NCBI GenBank assembly: GCA_948146395.1
Contig: OX411543.1
Coordinates: 64,348,534 to 64,412,533, forward strand
Length of the DNA: 64,000 nucleotides
Direction: 5' to 3'
DNA from: Fragum whitleyi
Taxonomy: Eukaryota > Mollusca > Bivalvia > Cardiida > Cardiidae
Shown here in pieces: positions 43,065-56,700 of the stretch. Below the pieces are notes generated by a model, which saw nothing but the letters and a program-made list of their open reading frames with translations, did no database searches and was not told where the DNA came from. The position numbers were made by a program, and so were the translations under genes. The first letter of the stretch is position 1; the number at the start of each line of letters is the position of its first letter.

Positions 43065-44360
43065 ATTGCAATCATCTAGATCGAAGAAACAATTAAAACT
43101 CTGCTAAACATTAAAGCTTCAAGTCTACTTTCTACATTACACAATCTATTTTTAGATCGTGTATTTTTCATCTCGCTATCGAAGTGAACTGACATAAAGT
43201 TAAACAAATGATACACAAATAAACGACAACTTTTAAAATTCGTAGAGGTACTTGTGACAAAAAACTTGTTTCTACCAAGTAAGTCTGTATTTTTAAATGA
43301 AAACGGCATGGCCGGTCTTAGTTGAGAGGGTTGCTTGATAATCTTCATCGACTCGCAGTTTTCTATGTTTATTTACGTCGGCTCAGAATCAGAACTGTAT
43401 GCTTTTGATCGTAAATTCTTTCGAAAATATCTTAATTTATAATAGATCAAATAGCAATGTTGCGTTGATGATCGGGAACTAGATTAATTCGAGTTCCTAC
43501 AACACAGGACTTGCAGATCGAACGTCGGGGGTTTCCCGAAAGACCTATTGCATTTTATACAGAAATAAAGTGCAATGGATTTCCCCCACGTGATGCGATT
43601 TAAACCAATCGGAATTCTTTATTTTATTGGATTGCAATTATGGACAAATAAATGTTTTATGAAAATATACGACCATTGAGATATACATTGAAGTATATAG
43701 TGTTATAAAATATGTAAATGCATAGTCTGTAAGCAGAATACTCAATATATTTTCTTTAAGTATAAAAGAACAATATCATGACCAGTAATATTGCAATAAG
43801 GCCGCAAAAAAGTGAGCACTGGCGCCCATAGATAAAGTTTGTACGCATGAATTAAATGTATGTATTTACGCATGAATTAAATGTATGCACTTTAGAAATT
43901 AAAGATTGTGCGTGTACATACAATGTTAGCGTGTGAGTAGTAAAATTAGACGCGTAGCGCACTGAAAAACAACCCATCTTGATACATTGCATTCAAATAA
44001 GGTAATAAATTTTGGATAAAAATTCATTTTTATGATCTAAGAATTCGTACACAATTGTAATGCAAATACAATTTCTCTTCTGTTAATTTGGAGCATTTAG
44101 TATTCTTGCATTCTCAAGGGTTCAGTATTTCAAAAATATATTACTTCAGTAGACTAATGGGATTTGTTTGGACTTTGAAAACGAAACTATATACATGTTA
44201 TCATTAAAAATGCAAGAAATCGGATTATCGGCCCCTAGATATTGCTAAAATAAATGCTTTGATTCTAAAAAAGTAGAACTAAAGCAGAACTATTTGGAAA
44301 ATCGGTATCGATGAAAAATTATATGTTCGTTAAATGGCAAGTAACAATAGTATTTTAAGT
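43065..44360. other. Intergenic DNA, nothing recognised
   Basis: A two-fold direct repeat of GCATGAATTAAATGTATG at 43847 and 43870. No convincing exon on either strand. Confidence 0.35.
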
Positions 44361-44362
44361 AC

Positions 44363-44444
44363 TTTAAGTGAGTGATCAGAGGTCAATTTTGTCTATAGAC
44401 AGAATATATAGTATATAGACAAAATTGACCTTTGATCACTAACC
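44363..44444. repeat. Palindrome, same family as 25204-25268
   Basis: AGTGAGTGATCAGAGGTCAATTTTG pairs with CAAAATTGACCTTTGATCACT (parts shown); the inner TCTATAGAC...GTATATAGAC extends it. Confidence 0.8.
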
Positions 44445-44908
44445 CTCAATAGCGGAACTATACCTCTACATAGATGAGGTAAACCCCCCAAAAATGAGAT
44501 TTTTAAGAAGTATCATCCATGAATAGTGCCCTGGCAGGGCGGAGCCTAAGTAACGGGTCGTTGCACTAAAGGTTAAGGGAAATCAGCTTTTATCTAAAGT
44601 AACCTACTTCTAAAGAGAGTCGACATATATAACTCGAGACCTTAAATCGTGGATTGGTAACCAAATCCTCGTAACTTCAGCTTAATCAACGATGAAATGT
44701 GTTCGCTCTCTCAAAAGACGTGAATCCTTTAGGTTTTAGGATACAATTATTTGCACGCGTTAACGATGATTACCGACCAAAATTTAAAAGAACCCAAACT
44801 ATTGAAAAGTAAACTCGCCAAATTACGTCACAGTTAAGCCCCGCCCTGCCAGTTCATTAATTACGCAGAATATATATCCATCATTTGAAAAATGTTTAAA
44901 TATGTATT

Positions 44909-45030
44909 GCCCATCAGGATAGAAAAACATTCGCTTAACGTATTACAAATGATACCCCGCTTTGCACCTGCACTCAGGTGCAAAGCGGGATACCATTAAT
45001 AAAAGTCTGAAAACGATTTACATCCTAGCA
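44909..45030. mobile_element. GC-hairpin MITE, copy 5
   Basis: CATCAGGATAGAAAAACATT and TTTACATCCTAGCAGG as outer ends. The stem GATACCCCGCTTTGCACCTG / CAGGTGCAAAGCGGGATACC is intact. Confidence 0.75.
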
Positions 45031-45914
45031 GGTAGGACTGTTAGCTTTCAAGACCATTTTCCAGATTGTGCCTTTTTAGCAGGACAAAATCACATTCCCT
45101 TTCATAACTGAACGTTTTATTACCTATACCGGTTTTATATGTGCTTATCATGCGTACAGAAAGAAATCAAATAAGGTTGCATTCGGGTTATTTTATGTAT
45201 AGACCTTAGCTGATAAAGCCTTAACTATCAAAGGTCGACGAAAATCCACTCTTTGATACTTAAATATTCAAGTTAATGAATTGAACATACCGCCGATAAT
45301 GCGATCTTTGGTATTCTATTTGTATAGGTTCACTAGAAAAATATACCTCAAACCTAAGAGTGGTTCACAATGACAAATGATGATATGAAGGTCCAGTTTT
45401 GATAGGTCCTTTGCAGTTAGTTAATTTACAACCATTCCAAAACCATTCACCATTTCAGTTTCCAGTTTAAAGCTACATTTTGTCAGTTTTCAATCTGAAG
45501 GTGTGCTTGTCTATTGTGAGTCACTAAATAAAACTCATATCTTGATAGTATACATGTACGAGTTGCTATTATTTTTTTTTTACTTTTCTAATAATGAAGC
45601 CTCCGGATTACACTCACTCGAACAGAACAAGTAATCGTACGCTTGGCCATTATTGACGGAATCAGTAACAATGTTGGTTTTGCAAAGGCGCTGCAATTTT
45701 TTTTGTTTTGGTTTGGTATTATGATCAAAAAGTAATTGGTTAACAAAAACTAGGTTAATTTCTCATTACTTTCCTTATGTCGAGTATAATTTCGAAACGA
45801 GTTTCAATGTGGATTCCTACTCATCAATTTACAATCTCTTATTTCGAAGCTACATGTATTTTGCAATTGACAAAGAATCTTGGGTATAAAGGTATGCGAG
45901 GACATCATTTCGGT

Positions 45915-45985
45915 GGCTCAGCGCCAAACAGTTGTAACTACCTACATGCATACAGGCAGTTACAACTGTTACGCGCTGATCAATC
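45915..45985. repeat. Palindrome, same family as 21247-21312
   Basis: CTCAGCGCCAAACAGTTGTA...CCT pairs with AGGCAGTTACAACTGTTACG..GCTGA around ACATGCATAC. The arm sequence differs from 21247-21312 at several positions, with matching changes on the other arm. Confidence 0.8.
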
Positions 45986-46365
45986 GATTTCTGCTTTCCC
46001 GACAATGTTTCCGACCTTTACGGTTCATATTCCTTATTTTTCATATGAATCAATTTCATAATAGCCACTGCTTATTGAATTCGAGTCGGTTCTTAACTTT
46101 AAATATTTCGCTGTTTTTTTAGTCAAGAGCGCAACCATGCCGATATTTTCACAGCGTGGGTCAGTGACCCAAATTAGAGAGGGTAAAAGAATGAAACCCT
46201 ATGCTGTGGGTACTCATTTGAATCGGATCGATGAGGCGTTTCAAATGTATTCCAACAACATGCGATTTAAGCAGGGAGTAATGAAATAATGGAAAACAAC
46301 AACCAAAAAACCTCAATCTGTAGTTCTGACAGGATCCTTTACTGTTATTATTTTAAGTTTAAATA

Positions 46366-46624
46366 TTTGACCCGTCACACGAAAAGGGACCATCCGGGAA
46401 TTCTGTAAAATGAAATGAAAAAATATTTAATCCGGCATAGGTCAACCAGAAGTCGCATTTCAAAACTTCTTTCACTGGAAGGTAAGTTGATCATTCTAGA
46501 TTCAGAAAATAGGTACGGTGCAGAAAGTTTCGACCCTAGTCAGTCTGCGCAGTCCGCGCAGTCTGACTAGGCTCGAAACTTTACGCACTTCCCAGATGGT
46601 CCCTTTTCGCGTGACGGGTCACAA
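46366..46624. mobile_element. MITE family R copy
   Basis: TTTGACCCGTCACACGAAAA and CCCTTTTCGCGTGACGGGTC ends; central palindrome CAGTCTGCGCAGTCCGCGCA. It ends only 34 nt before the NWD1-like exon at 46658. Confidence 0.78.
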
Positions 46625-46657
46625 ATGTTTTCATCATTCTGACCTTTACAATTACAG

Positions 46658-46746
46658 ATTTCACAGAAGAAAGGAATGTTCTCCTTAAAGATGTTTATCC
46701 AAAACTTCAAGAGTATTCTAAACAGAAATATGGAGTCAATTTTCAG
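46658..46746 (+). CDS. NWD1-like exon a
   Basis: Acceptor TTTACAATTACAG, donor GTAACC. Encodes DFTEERNVLLKDVYPKLQ then EYSKQKYGVNFQ. Starts in phase needing one base (G) from an upstream exon that I could not locate between 31.7 and 46.6 kb. Confidence 0.88.
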
Positions 46747-47725
46747 GTAACCCTTATCTAACCAATACATACCCTTTCGGTAGATCAGATATGCCTTAGA
46801 ACTTCGAATAGCCGAACTTATGACATCAAAGGGAGGTAATATATTATTTCGTTCATTTAGAACGAATCGTTAATGTTCTATTAGCTTGTATTGAAAGTAT
46901 CACATACTCCTCCTTTATTATTTAAGAAATGAAAAGATTATATGATGATTTCATAGAGGTATGAAACAAAAAAACCATATCACTCTGAATGAATACAGGA
47001 AGCGGATTTATGCCAAAGCTGATTAGATTTTCAGTTTAATGACCCCATGTAATCCACGAATAATCTCTTTATATCTTATAATCAAATATCATGAAGCGAA
47101 AAAGTGTAATGATTTATCGATAATGATACAGATTTCTTACGAGACTAATTTTTGAGGAAGTTTACAAATAGATGCGCACTCAAAATCGTACTCATTGAGA
47201 AATAAAACAATTTTTTCAGCCAATCCGAATGCACAAAAATTGATGGAATCATCCAAAAATTATAGATTCTAATTGTATGTCCTCATGGATCTATCAGGCG
47301 TTACAGATGGCGGATAAATTCATACTTTGTTATCTTCATTTTCAAAGACCCATCACGCGAAAAGGGACCATCTGGGAATTCTGTAAAATAAATATTTTAA
47401 AAGAGATTTGGTCCAGCAAAGGTCAACCAGAGGTAGTATTTCAAAAATTCTTTCACTGGAAGGTAGATTGATCATTATAGATTCAGAAAATAAGCACACT
47501 GCGAAAAGTTTCCACTCTAGTCAGTCTGCGCAATTCGCGCAGTCTGACTAGGGTCGACACTTTGCGCACTACCCAGATGGTCCCTTTTCGTGTGACGGGT
47601 CACATCTATATACTTTGTAGTAGGACATTAACTTATAAAATATTGTCTAAATTTAAAGTGACTGACATGTTACATTTCCGTCTACAATGATTTTAAGCCA
47701 AATAAGCATTGTGTTCTGTTTTTTT

Positions 47726-47757
<32 letters not shown>

Positions 47758-50700
47758 CATTTTCAAGAATTACCTATATATGTATCTCTTTTAATGGGGT
47801 ATATAAATTGTAAGCCGAACTGGGATTTATATTATATTAGTGTATTGTATCTATATTTCAAGATGGTGGATATGCGATGGGGAGTTACAAACGAGGCCCA
47901 AAATGATCACATGACGTCCGCCTGTTGTTTAAAGGAAATAAAGAACTGCATCAACGTTTCCGTCGGCCCAAATTTTGTGGTGAGAATCTTATTTACACCT
48001 TTATCCCTAGCCTGGCTCCCAGTAAGTGTTCAGTTTTAAATAGATAAGGTACACCACTCATGTTTTACTTTTTCATCCTATCCAAATTACCTCCCATATT
48101 TTCAAGATAAGCTGGTAAGAAAATACACTTTTTCTTGTTCAATTTAGATCATTTCAGAACACTTCAGATCAGTGGGACGGGAGTCAGTCTACTTTATCTC
48201 AAACATGTTGCGCCTTTTAGCAAGAGGTTTCATATACAATAATTTTTGTCTAAAATATCTAAGTTTCAGCAGCGAAAATACACAAAATAATATTTTTTTT
48301 CCTTTATATCATTACCATAAGTAGAATAGACTACCAACCTACGTCGCTTCAAAACATTTGATTAAAGAATGAAGCGAAAGTTCATAAAATCTTCGCCATC
48401 CAATTATTCATGATTTAGAAAAATTGTAAAAGTAAACGGTGACGTGGTCAACCGTTTGCGCTAATCCTTGAACAAATGAAAGATATTGTTTTAGCGAAAA
48501 TCTATTTCTTATTCATGTAACGTAGAGATCACCTGCCGACAGTTTAGAACGTCGAGAAATTTACAAGGAGAAAGATTTTGCAATGATTTTGGAACGAAAT
48601 TGAATGAGTGTGTGGAGCCAATTTTGAATGAAATCAATCTTGAGGAGAGGTAATCCAATACCGCTATTTTTGTTCGAGATGAATAAAATTAGCGATGTCT
48701 ATTAGCTCCCTTTATTAAAATTTACGTACTTTTGTGTTTGTGTGTCTTCATGGACCAATCCATCACTTTAAAATCCACATCAGCCAATAGAATCATAGAA
48801 TATTTTGATCGATTCGAATTAATGTTGATTCACTTGAACGTTTCGAACAGTTTTCTAATGATTTAGGATTGTTTTTGATCAATTTGAATGAGTGTTCGGA
48901 ATGAATGAATGAATGGAGTGATGGGTGAACGATTTAGAATGGTTATGATCGAAATGACAGTCAATTTCACGATGTTCTTAACTGTATTATATATAAATCA
49001 CTCAAAAACGAGCCAAATCTTCAATTTCTCTGGTGCACATCCTTGAAGCCTCCCGACTATTATTCAACATTTCTTGGATAACAAAAATGCATGTACGTTC
49101 AATTTTTTCTAGGCGCTGATCGGTCAGAAGTATGGGTACCGCCCGGTTCCAGCGTTTATTGACGCAGAAGAGCTGGATAACATCAAAAAGCTTCTAGAGG
49201 ATCATGACAAAGATACCAGTCTATTAGACATTTGGTACTTAAAGGACGAGAATGCGGTGCCGGCACAATATGTTCTACAACCTATAAACACTGTCCTCAA
49301 GAACTATGACAGCGAGGTGAAGTGAAATTAACTCGAAGGCATATTGAGTGACTATATCTCGTCTGAATAAGAATCTGTGCATGAGTGATTTTGTCCGTCT
49401 GTCCATAAGACAAAAAGCTTAGAAATTGAGTTTAATTAGAAAATAAAGGTAAACGAAGACGCTATGCTAGCATTTAGTTTTAAGATAAATTTGCTGATAC
49501 TAAGTACAATTTATAGTAAATGTCATCTGTCGATATTACCTTTAACCTCGAAAATGAATCTTTCAATTTGCTGCAAGCCTTTTTCGGTATAAAATGCTTT
49601 GAATAACGAGTATCCGCCCATATTAAGGTAAATGTCATCTGATAATGTCAATTTCACCAAGTTCAGTATTGATATCTCGCTTTTCAGTTAGTACACCCCA
49701 GTGAAAACTTTTGAGATCGGCATGGCTCGTGTTTTCTCAGACGATGTATTTTATCCTTCTAGATTGCTAGCGGAATATGATGACGTAGCATTTTCGTCAT
49801 TGATTACGTCATGCAGTCCTTAAATGCGGTCAGTGCCTAAACATTGTATAGGCACTGACGTCATTTCAGTACTGCTACGACGATGACGTAAAAAAGGAAC
49901 CGTTTTGGTAAAACCTCTATATGACGTTGTCCTGCGTACATTCCTGTAGTCGAACCGATTTCAATATTTTTATGCCCCCGCATCGATAGATCGGGGGCAT
50001 ATTGTTTTACTCATGTCCCTCTGTCTGTCTGTCCGTCTGTCCGAAAACTTAACCTTGCCAATATCTTCAAGCCTATTCAAGATACAAAGGTAATATTTGG
50101 CATGATGATAGATCTCAATGATCCGCATCCGCTGGTACCAAAGTCAAGGTCATGTGTCAAGGTCATCTGTCAAGGTCAAACTTTGAAAAAAAATGCCGTT
50201 ACGGGGGCATTCTCGTTTCACAAACACATCTTGTTTCATAAGGGGTGGACTTCCTTATAAAACCCCTTATTTTTACTTTTTTTAAAAGGACGAGGATCTG
50301 AAGAAAGCCTCGCGTGATGAATGGAACGACATATTTGAAGAAATACGTGAGCTGTTAATGGTTGGAGCAACACTTGCTTTTGACACTGGGATAATTGGTG
50401 GACAAACAAAGGAGAAATATTTCAGCTCTGGTGAGTATTTTGTTTTTGTAAAAGTTATCAGATGGGCGACAAATAGAAAGAGAAAGGATAACATGCTGAC
50501 ATAGGCAAAGTGTCTCATAGGTCAAAATGCGTTTGCTATTTCAATAGGGGGTGACACTTTTATGCACGAGCCTTTACATTAGAACTTTTATGAAATGTGT
50601 TCCGTCACGTGAAAGGGGACGGAAAGGGGAATGCTATAAAAAAAAAATTAAAAAGGAGATTTGTTCGAGTACAGGCTAACCAGAGGCCGCATTTCAAAAA

Positions 50701-53700
50701 TCCTTTCACGGAAAGGTAGATTGATTTTTCTAGATTCAGATAAAAAGTAAAATGCGAAGAATTTCGATCCAAGTCAGTCTCGGCAATCCGCGCAGCCTGA
50801 CTACGGTCGACATTTTACGCAATTCCCAGATGGTCCCTTTTTTGCGTGACGGATCTTAAATATGAAATATTTCTAGAGCAACCACATTATAAAGCGACAA
50901 GATCAAATTAATTACCGCTAGCGAAATCCTTTAAAAAGTGGATCAAGAATATGTACTTTGTTTTAAGAACCCATTCAATAGGGGGGTGACACTAATATAA
51001 ACGAGTCTTGACAATTGAATGTTTGATATTGATGATAAATTATCATCAAATATTACTAGAGAGGCCATCTCTACATCTACACATTTCGAATGTGTAGCTA
51101 TGGATGTAACTTAAAAAGCAGATCTAATATTTTGTTTTAAAACACATAAGACTCTTCTCCATGAGACGATTAAAATGTTCTATGAAATGTCGCGATTAGA
51201 TAGAACATAGTTTATATAGACATTAGGTGTTCCGTACCTTTTATGTAAAGTTACTAACGTATATAAAAGGTAGAATTGAATTTCTTAATAACAAACAATA
51301 AGCGAAATTTTTAACTTTTTGTTTGTACTTAGATAATTGTGCATGATATCGAGGCTTTGTATTGTTTAATCCCCCCTTGAAATTCTCATAAAACAATAAC
51401 CTAAATATGTAACCCTTCGGTTCGTACTTATTCGTGCTCCCAAAAAAGAGTTTCTAAAGAATTCATTTTCATTTAACGGAATGAAATGTTGGAATGACAT
51501 TCCTCTTAATCTACGTACAATTGAAAATATTTCATGTTTTAAACGATCGCTGAAAAAGTATTTGATGCCAAATAACTAAATACTGTGTTGTGAAATACAC
51601 CATTCATTATTGTGTATGTCTTTCCAGTTAAGTATATTATTTTCATCTTAATCAAACAGACGTTATTTAAATCATGTACAAAATCATCATCACCATAATT
51701 ATCATCATCATCGTCATAATCATCATCATTTCAACACTAACAATCGATAAAGGCATTAGTTTTCCAAAGCCATTTATCCTAGTTCGATTAATGATAGAGG
51801 TGGCCGATTTTGATTCATTCGTTTGCCTCTTCATTCATCGTGAATACTATTTAATCATCTAGGAAGCTAAATCGAACATAATTTTGCAAGAACTTGTTCC
51901 TTATCGATGTCAAAAGGATTTCTTTGTATACTTGTACACATGAAAAGTCGTTATAATACTACCTCATAAATCTTCTGGGAATTCCTCCCCAGAATTATCA
52001 TAATCCAGTAATTAACATTAGGATTATATCATCGTTCTTGTTTTGTATTAGATTGAATTGTTTTCAGAAGGCCTCATTGTAAATAAGTTCTTCATTGTAT
52101 TGTTTGTATGGTGACAGCTTAATGAGCTACCTTCTTTAAATAAAGATTTTATTATTATTATTATTATTATTAATTTTTTGTGCATTATATCTAGGCTTAT
52201 TTTCCTTTTAGAACTTATTCATTATAAAAAAAAAAGACTTTTGATGAATCAAAAGTCATTTGTTTTTTCTGCCTTTTTACAGTCACCCAAGAGGAAATTG
52301 AACATGGCATTTTACAGAATTCGGGAGACCCTAACTCAAAATGCCTCTGCTTTATTCGCCATATCGATAACCTAGATGAAAATATAAACCACCATCGTGC
52401 TGTGAAATTCACCGACATCATCCCAACCGGAAATAGCGTCAAGGTCGACAGTGATGCACAGGCTTTACTGCGCAATTTACGTGATGACGTCATACCAGGA
52501 ACGTTGAATAGTGAGAACGTGGTAAAATTAAGTACTCCATGGAGCGATAGGGGTGGTGTGAACTCAACGGACAATGCTGAGTACTTGGATAAACTGTGTA
52601 AGGTATTCCTTGATAAAATGATCATGTTGATCGACAAAAACCTTGCAGATAAACAATTAGAGGACGATGCTCAAATGAAAGAAATAAAAGAAAACTTGAA
52701 AATACGAGACGAATGGAGTAGAATATTTTTCGGACGCGATGACGTGCTTAAAGCAGTTGAGAAGTATTTGAAAGATGGAAAAAATCGTAGCCCATATGTT
52801 CTATATGGGGAGAGTGGGTGTGGAAAAACTGCCGTTATAGCAAAATGTGCCAAACAGACTATAAAGTGGTTAGCAGATTCAAATCCTGTGATAATTGTGA
52901 GATTTCTCGGTAAGTTCCGGAACATTAGCAACTGTGATTAGTTGTTAATCCAAGATCTTTTCATTTTCCTTATATCAATTCACAGGGTGTAACTACCATT
53001 TAGCCCATTAGGCAAGTGCGAAATACAAATAAATTATTTCCATCAATATCGTTGACGAATAATCAAAACGTATCTACAGTTTGTTCACTATGTATTTACG
53101 ATGTTTTGATTTTTCACCAACGCCCAAATCATACAACAAGGGAGCAGGTGGAGGACTTTCATTTTTTGTCACACTCCACGTATCGCTTTTATCCTTTATA
53201 TTCTTCGGTGGTCGCCTTCTGAGTGCGTGTAAATTTCAAAGTCCGAGTTACTCTCTCGAACGAATTTTCTTGTTAAACATGTAGATGCACACATGTAAAT
53301 ACATTATGCTATCATCCTTTCATTGCCTCTTCCTTGATGTATTATGTAATTGCACTCTCGTATTTAAGTCAACATTTCCTTGAGCAAGATTTGTGGCTAC
53401 ATTTCTTTGTCGTTGTGAATAAAAAAGCATAACTAACAAAGTAACACATTTTTTAACATATCGCACGAAAAAATGGAAGAAAGCGTCAATCGACAATGAC
53501 AGCTCCTCAGTTTTAAAGCTTTTTTTCTCCCAACGAAATGTGTAAGTACAGTAAAACGAATATTAAGCGCCACCCACCTGACCGAAAAAAAAAGCGGTCG
53601 TTGAAAAAAATTTGTCGTAACACGTTTTGTTTATAAAAAAGAAAATAAATTTTGATTGAATATGTATATTATTGGAAATATTTCAATAATACTTAATTGG

Positions 53701-56700
53701 ACAAAGTCATCATTAAAATCGTCTCAATCAGCCGATTTTATTGGGTTTTACCAACAAGGGATAAAACTAAGGTGTTTTAGATCAATAATATGTACTTTGC
53801 AAGATATTTTGACATAAGGGATGTGATTATGAAAACGGTCCTAAAATAAAAGTGGTCGCTTAATAGACGCGGTCGCTTGGGCAAAATTGACTTTACATTG
53901 AATCCGACCAGTCAAGTTGATTAGACTGCTCTCCTCGAAAAGCTCGGTCAAGCTATTTTAGGACCGAGGTATTGATAACGCCCATTTTTCGTCGTATTCA
54001 TAATTGCCGTCATCATGCGAAAACTTTCACAATTTTTGCTATACACATGTATATGTATGGTGTATAGTCCGTTTGACTTCTATATGGACCAACATTTGGC
54101 CGAAAATCTCACAAATTTATAAATGAAATGTATTTTTTCCTTGTCATTTCATATTTTCTATCTAATACCATGACGAATCCTGTTTTTCAGAATTTTTGAA
54201 TGTAAAATAATGATTTTGTCCGTCCGTCTACATGTTAACTTCCAGCCTTTCATACCTTCTTGTGTCTGTATTAAACGGAACAGCGACTTGCCCAACCAAA
54301 AATAGTTCTGATTTGCATAGGGGCCGAGTCAAAAGTGTATGATTTTAGTGAGTCGTTTTGGTATGAAATCGAGTATTTTTATAAAATCAATTTTAACGAA
54401 GATTTTTAATTCTTTTGGATATCAAATCTGAGTGTATTCTCTCTTTGTCTACAAACCATTAGCCAGATAAATGATAATTGTTCTTATCTATTCTGAGACG
54501 AACCCCATATTCACATATTTAGACCAATCAAAAAGCATTATTTAACCAAGTCGTTGTGAATTTCATGAGGAAAACTAGATAAGCAGGCGAGTAATAACGG
54601 TACAATTCACGTGATATTTAAGTTTAGAATGACATGACCGTCGATATGCTAATTAGCATTTCCAAATAAGGAATAATGGACATTTCTTCTGTCAAATGTT
54701 TAGTATAAAACCACGTGTTTTTACTATTTATTTACATCTTGTTACGATTAAACAGCTGTCTTCACCCCTCGTATTTAAGAGTGGAAAATGCTAAAATATT
54801 AACATTAACTAGATAGACAAAATCATTATTTTGAAGTCATTTAATTTTCAAAAAATATTTTTGGAATGGTATTAAACTGAAATTAAGATTTTACCACATG
54901 CAAATTCTTCATTCAAACTCAATTTTATGTTATTGATGAAAAGGTCGGTCCATATAGAAGTCAAACGGACTATACGTTGCGAAACCCTCACAATTTTTGC
55001 TATGCACGTGTATATGTTTAGTGTACGTCTTAAGACATTAACTTGAAACTTGGAATATAAAATTAGTAACATGGTCAAATTGACAATCATTCCGATCAAA
55101 ACCAATCTTAAGGTAGTGGACCCGTAATAGTTCCCCAGCATTTCGGACCACATGTTCTTTCACAATATTAATGGAGGTTTTTAATGAAAATCATTAGGAA
55201 ACTTCGGTTAACACTGTTAAAGTTCATTACTCCCAAAACGTTGCGGAACTTTTACGGGTCCACTACCTTAATCATTTTTTACCCGGCCGATTTTGATTGT
55301 CATTATTTCAGGTACAAGTCCACAAACATCCCACATTCTGTTGACCTTGATAAGTCTGTGCACACAAATCTCTGACGTATACGGGATTGACAAATCAAAG
55401 ATACCTTCGGAATATCACGAAGTTGTGCAGTATTTTCACCAACTGATACAGGTAAACCATCCAAACGGTAACTTTATGATAACCCCGGTTTTATGTTCGA
55501 AATTTTGGATTGCGTTTACAGTTACAATAAACAGATCATTGTTGTCATTGAGAATCAATTGACCAATCAAAACATTTTGTTTAAAAGATTCTTCAGGGTT
55601 GGCGACTACAAAATAGTCGTAACTACAACTTGATCATACCCAACGATTGCTACTTGTTTCATGACCTTTCTACTTTTTACAGATAAATGACATTTGAGCC
55701 TGTGTGTGAAATGTCCAACAATTTGAAATCTGCGTGAGATGCATACTTTTAGCAGCGTACACAGCCACCTACTGTAAATATAATGATACCTGGTGGTGTA
55801 CGAGTACTTTGAGACCTTGTCTATCAAAGAAACACATAGCAAAGACTCTGGTCAGACTGTGCGGATGAACAGGCTAGACAGAGTCTTTGCAATGTACATA
55901 TATGAAATTGTTGGAAATCTCACGCACATGCTCATTTGTTAAATATCAAAAGGATAAACCATGACAGATTTCAAAAGGGAAGGGGGCAGCGATCAGGTAA
56001 TTGAATCGGCAGCTATATCTGACGGATCGCCGTTTTCGATGAAAATCGATTTAAAAATCAATCAATTCATCCATTCATTCATTTATGTTTTACTCTAATT
56101 GGAACTCTGTATCTGTCAAAACATACCCTGATGTTTATTTCTTATAAACATAATTCATTCGACATTTTTATGCCCCCGATAGGGAGGCATAATAAATTTG
56201 ACTTGTCCGTCCGTCTGTCCGTCCGTCTGTCCGTCCGTCTGTCCGTCCGTCCGTCATTCCGTCCAAAAACTTTAATTTTGGCCATAACTTCCTTATTTCT
56301 ATCAAAGCGGTGTCGGGGGCATTGTCATCTTACAGTGACAGCTCTTGTTATTTTTTTTTATGAAAAAGTCACAGAATATTCCTCATCATGTGACAATGTG
56401 CAAATTTGAATGTTTTTGGTGTTATTATTCTTAGACAAGGAAATATAATTATCAATACAACTCCTGTATTTGCGGGTGTATTTGAATGGAACTGTCGCAT
56501 AATTTTCAATCGTTATCTCGAAACATTTTACATAATCTGTATAGTTGAATCAAATTTGTCTTCTATAGAAAAAGTTTCAAGTAAGTTGTATACTTCATGA
56601 GTTTTTAAAATTGTCTTCATTAATTTTCTCTATTTATTTTCAGCAAGCAGCAGATGGAAGGAAGCTTGTCATATATCTTGACTCAATAGATCAGCTTGCT

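Noticed and set aside
43076..43348. 90-residue minus-strand open frame
   Set aside because: No recognisable domain, no splice or codon support, and located in unremarkable intergenic DNA.
45777..46122. Overlapping 80-94-residue open frames as possible first exon of the NWD1-like gene
   Set aside because: They span a palindromic repeat and do not contain the expected VFVSSNP-like strand or a donor in the needed phase.
52215..52931. Two minus-strand open frames opposite the Walker A exon
   Set aside because: They are antisense shadows of the NWD1-like exon e, whose frame carries conserved motifs.
56131..56409. Open frame with repeated Ser-Val-Arg-Leu
   Set aside because: Translation of the GTCCGTCCGTCT tandem in a repeat element.
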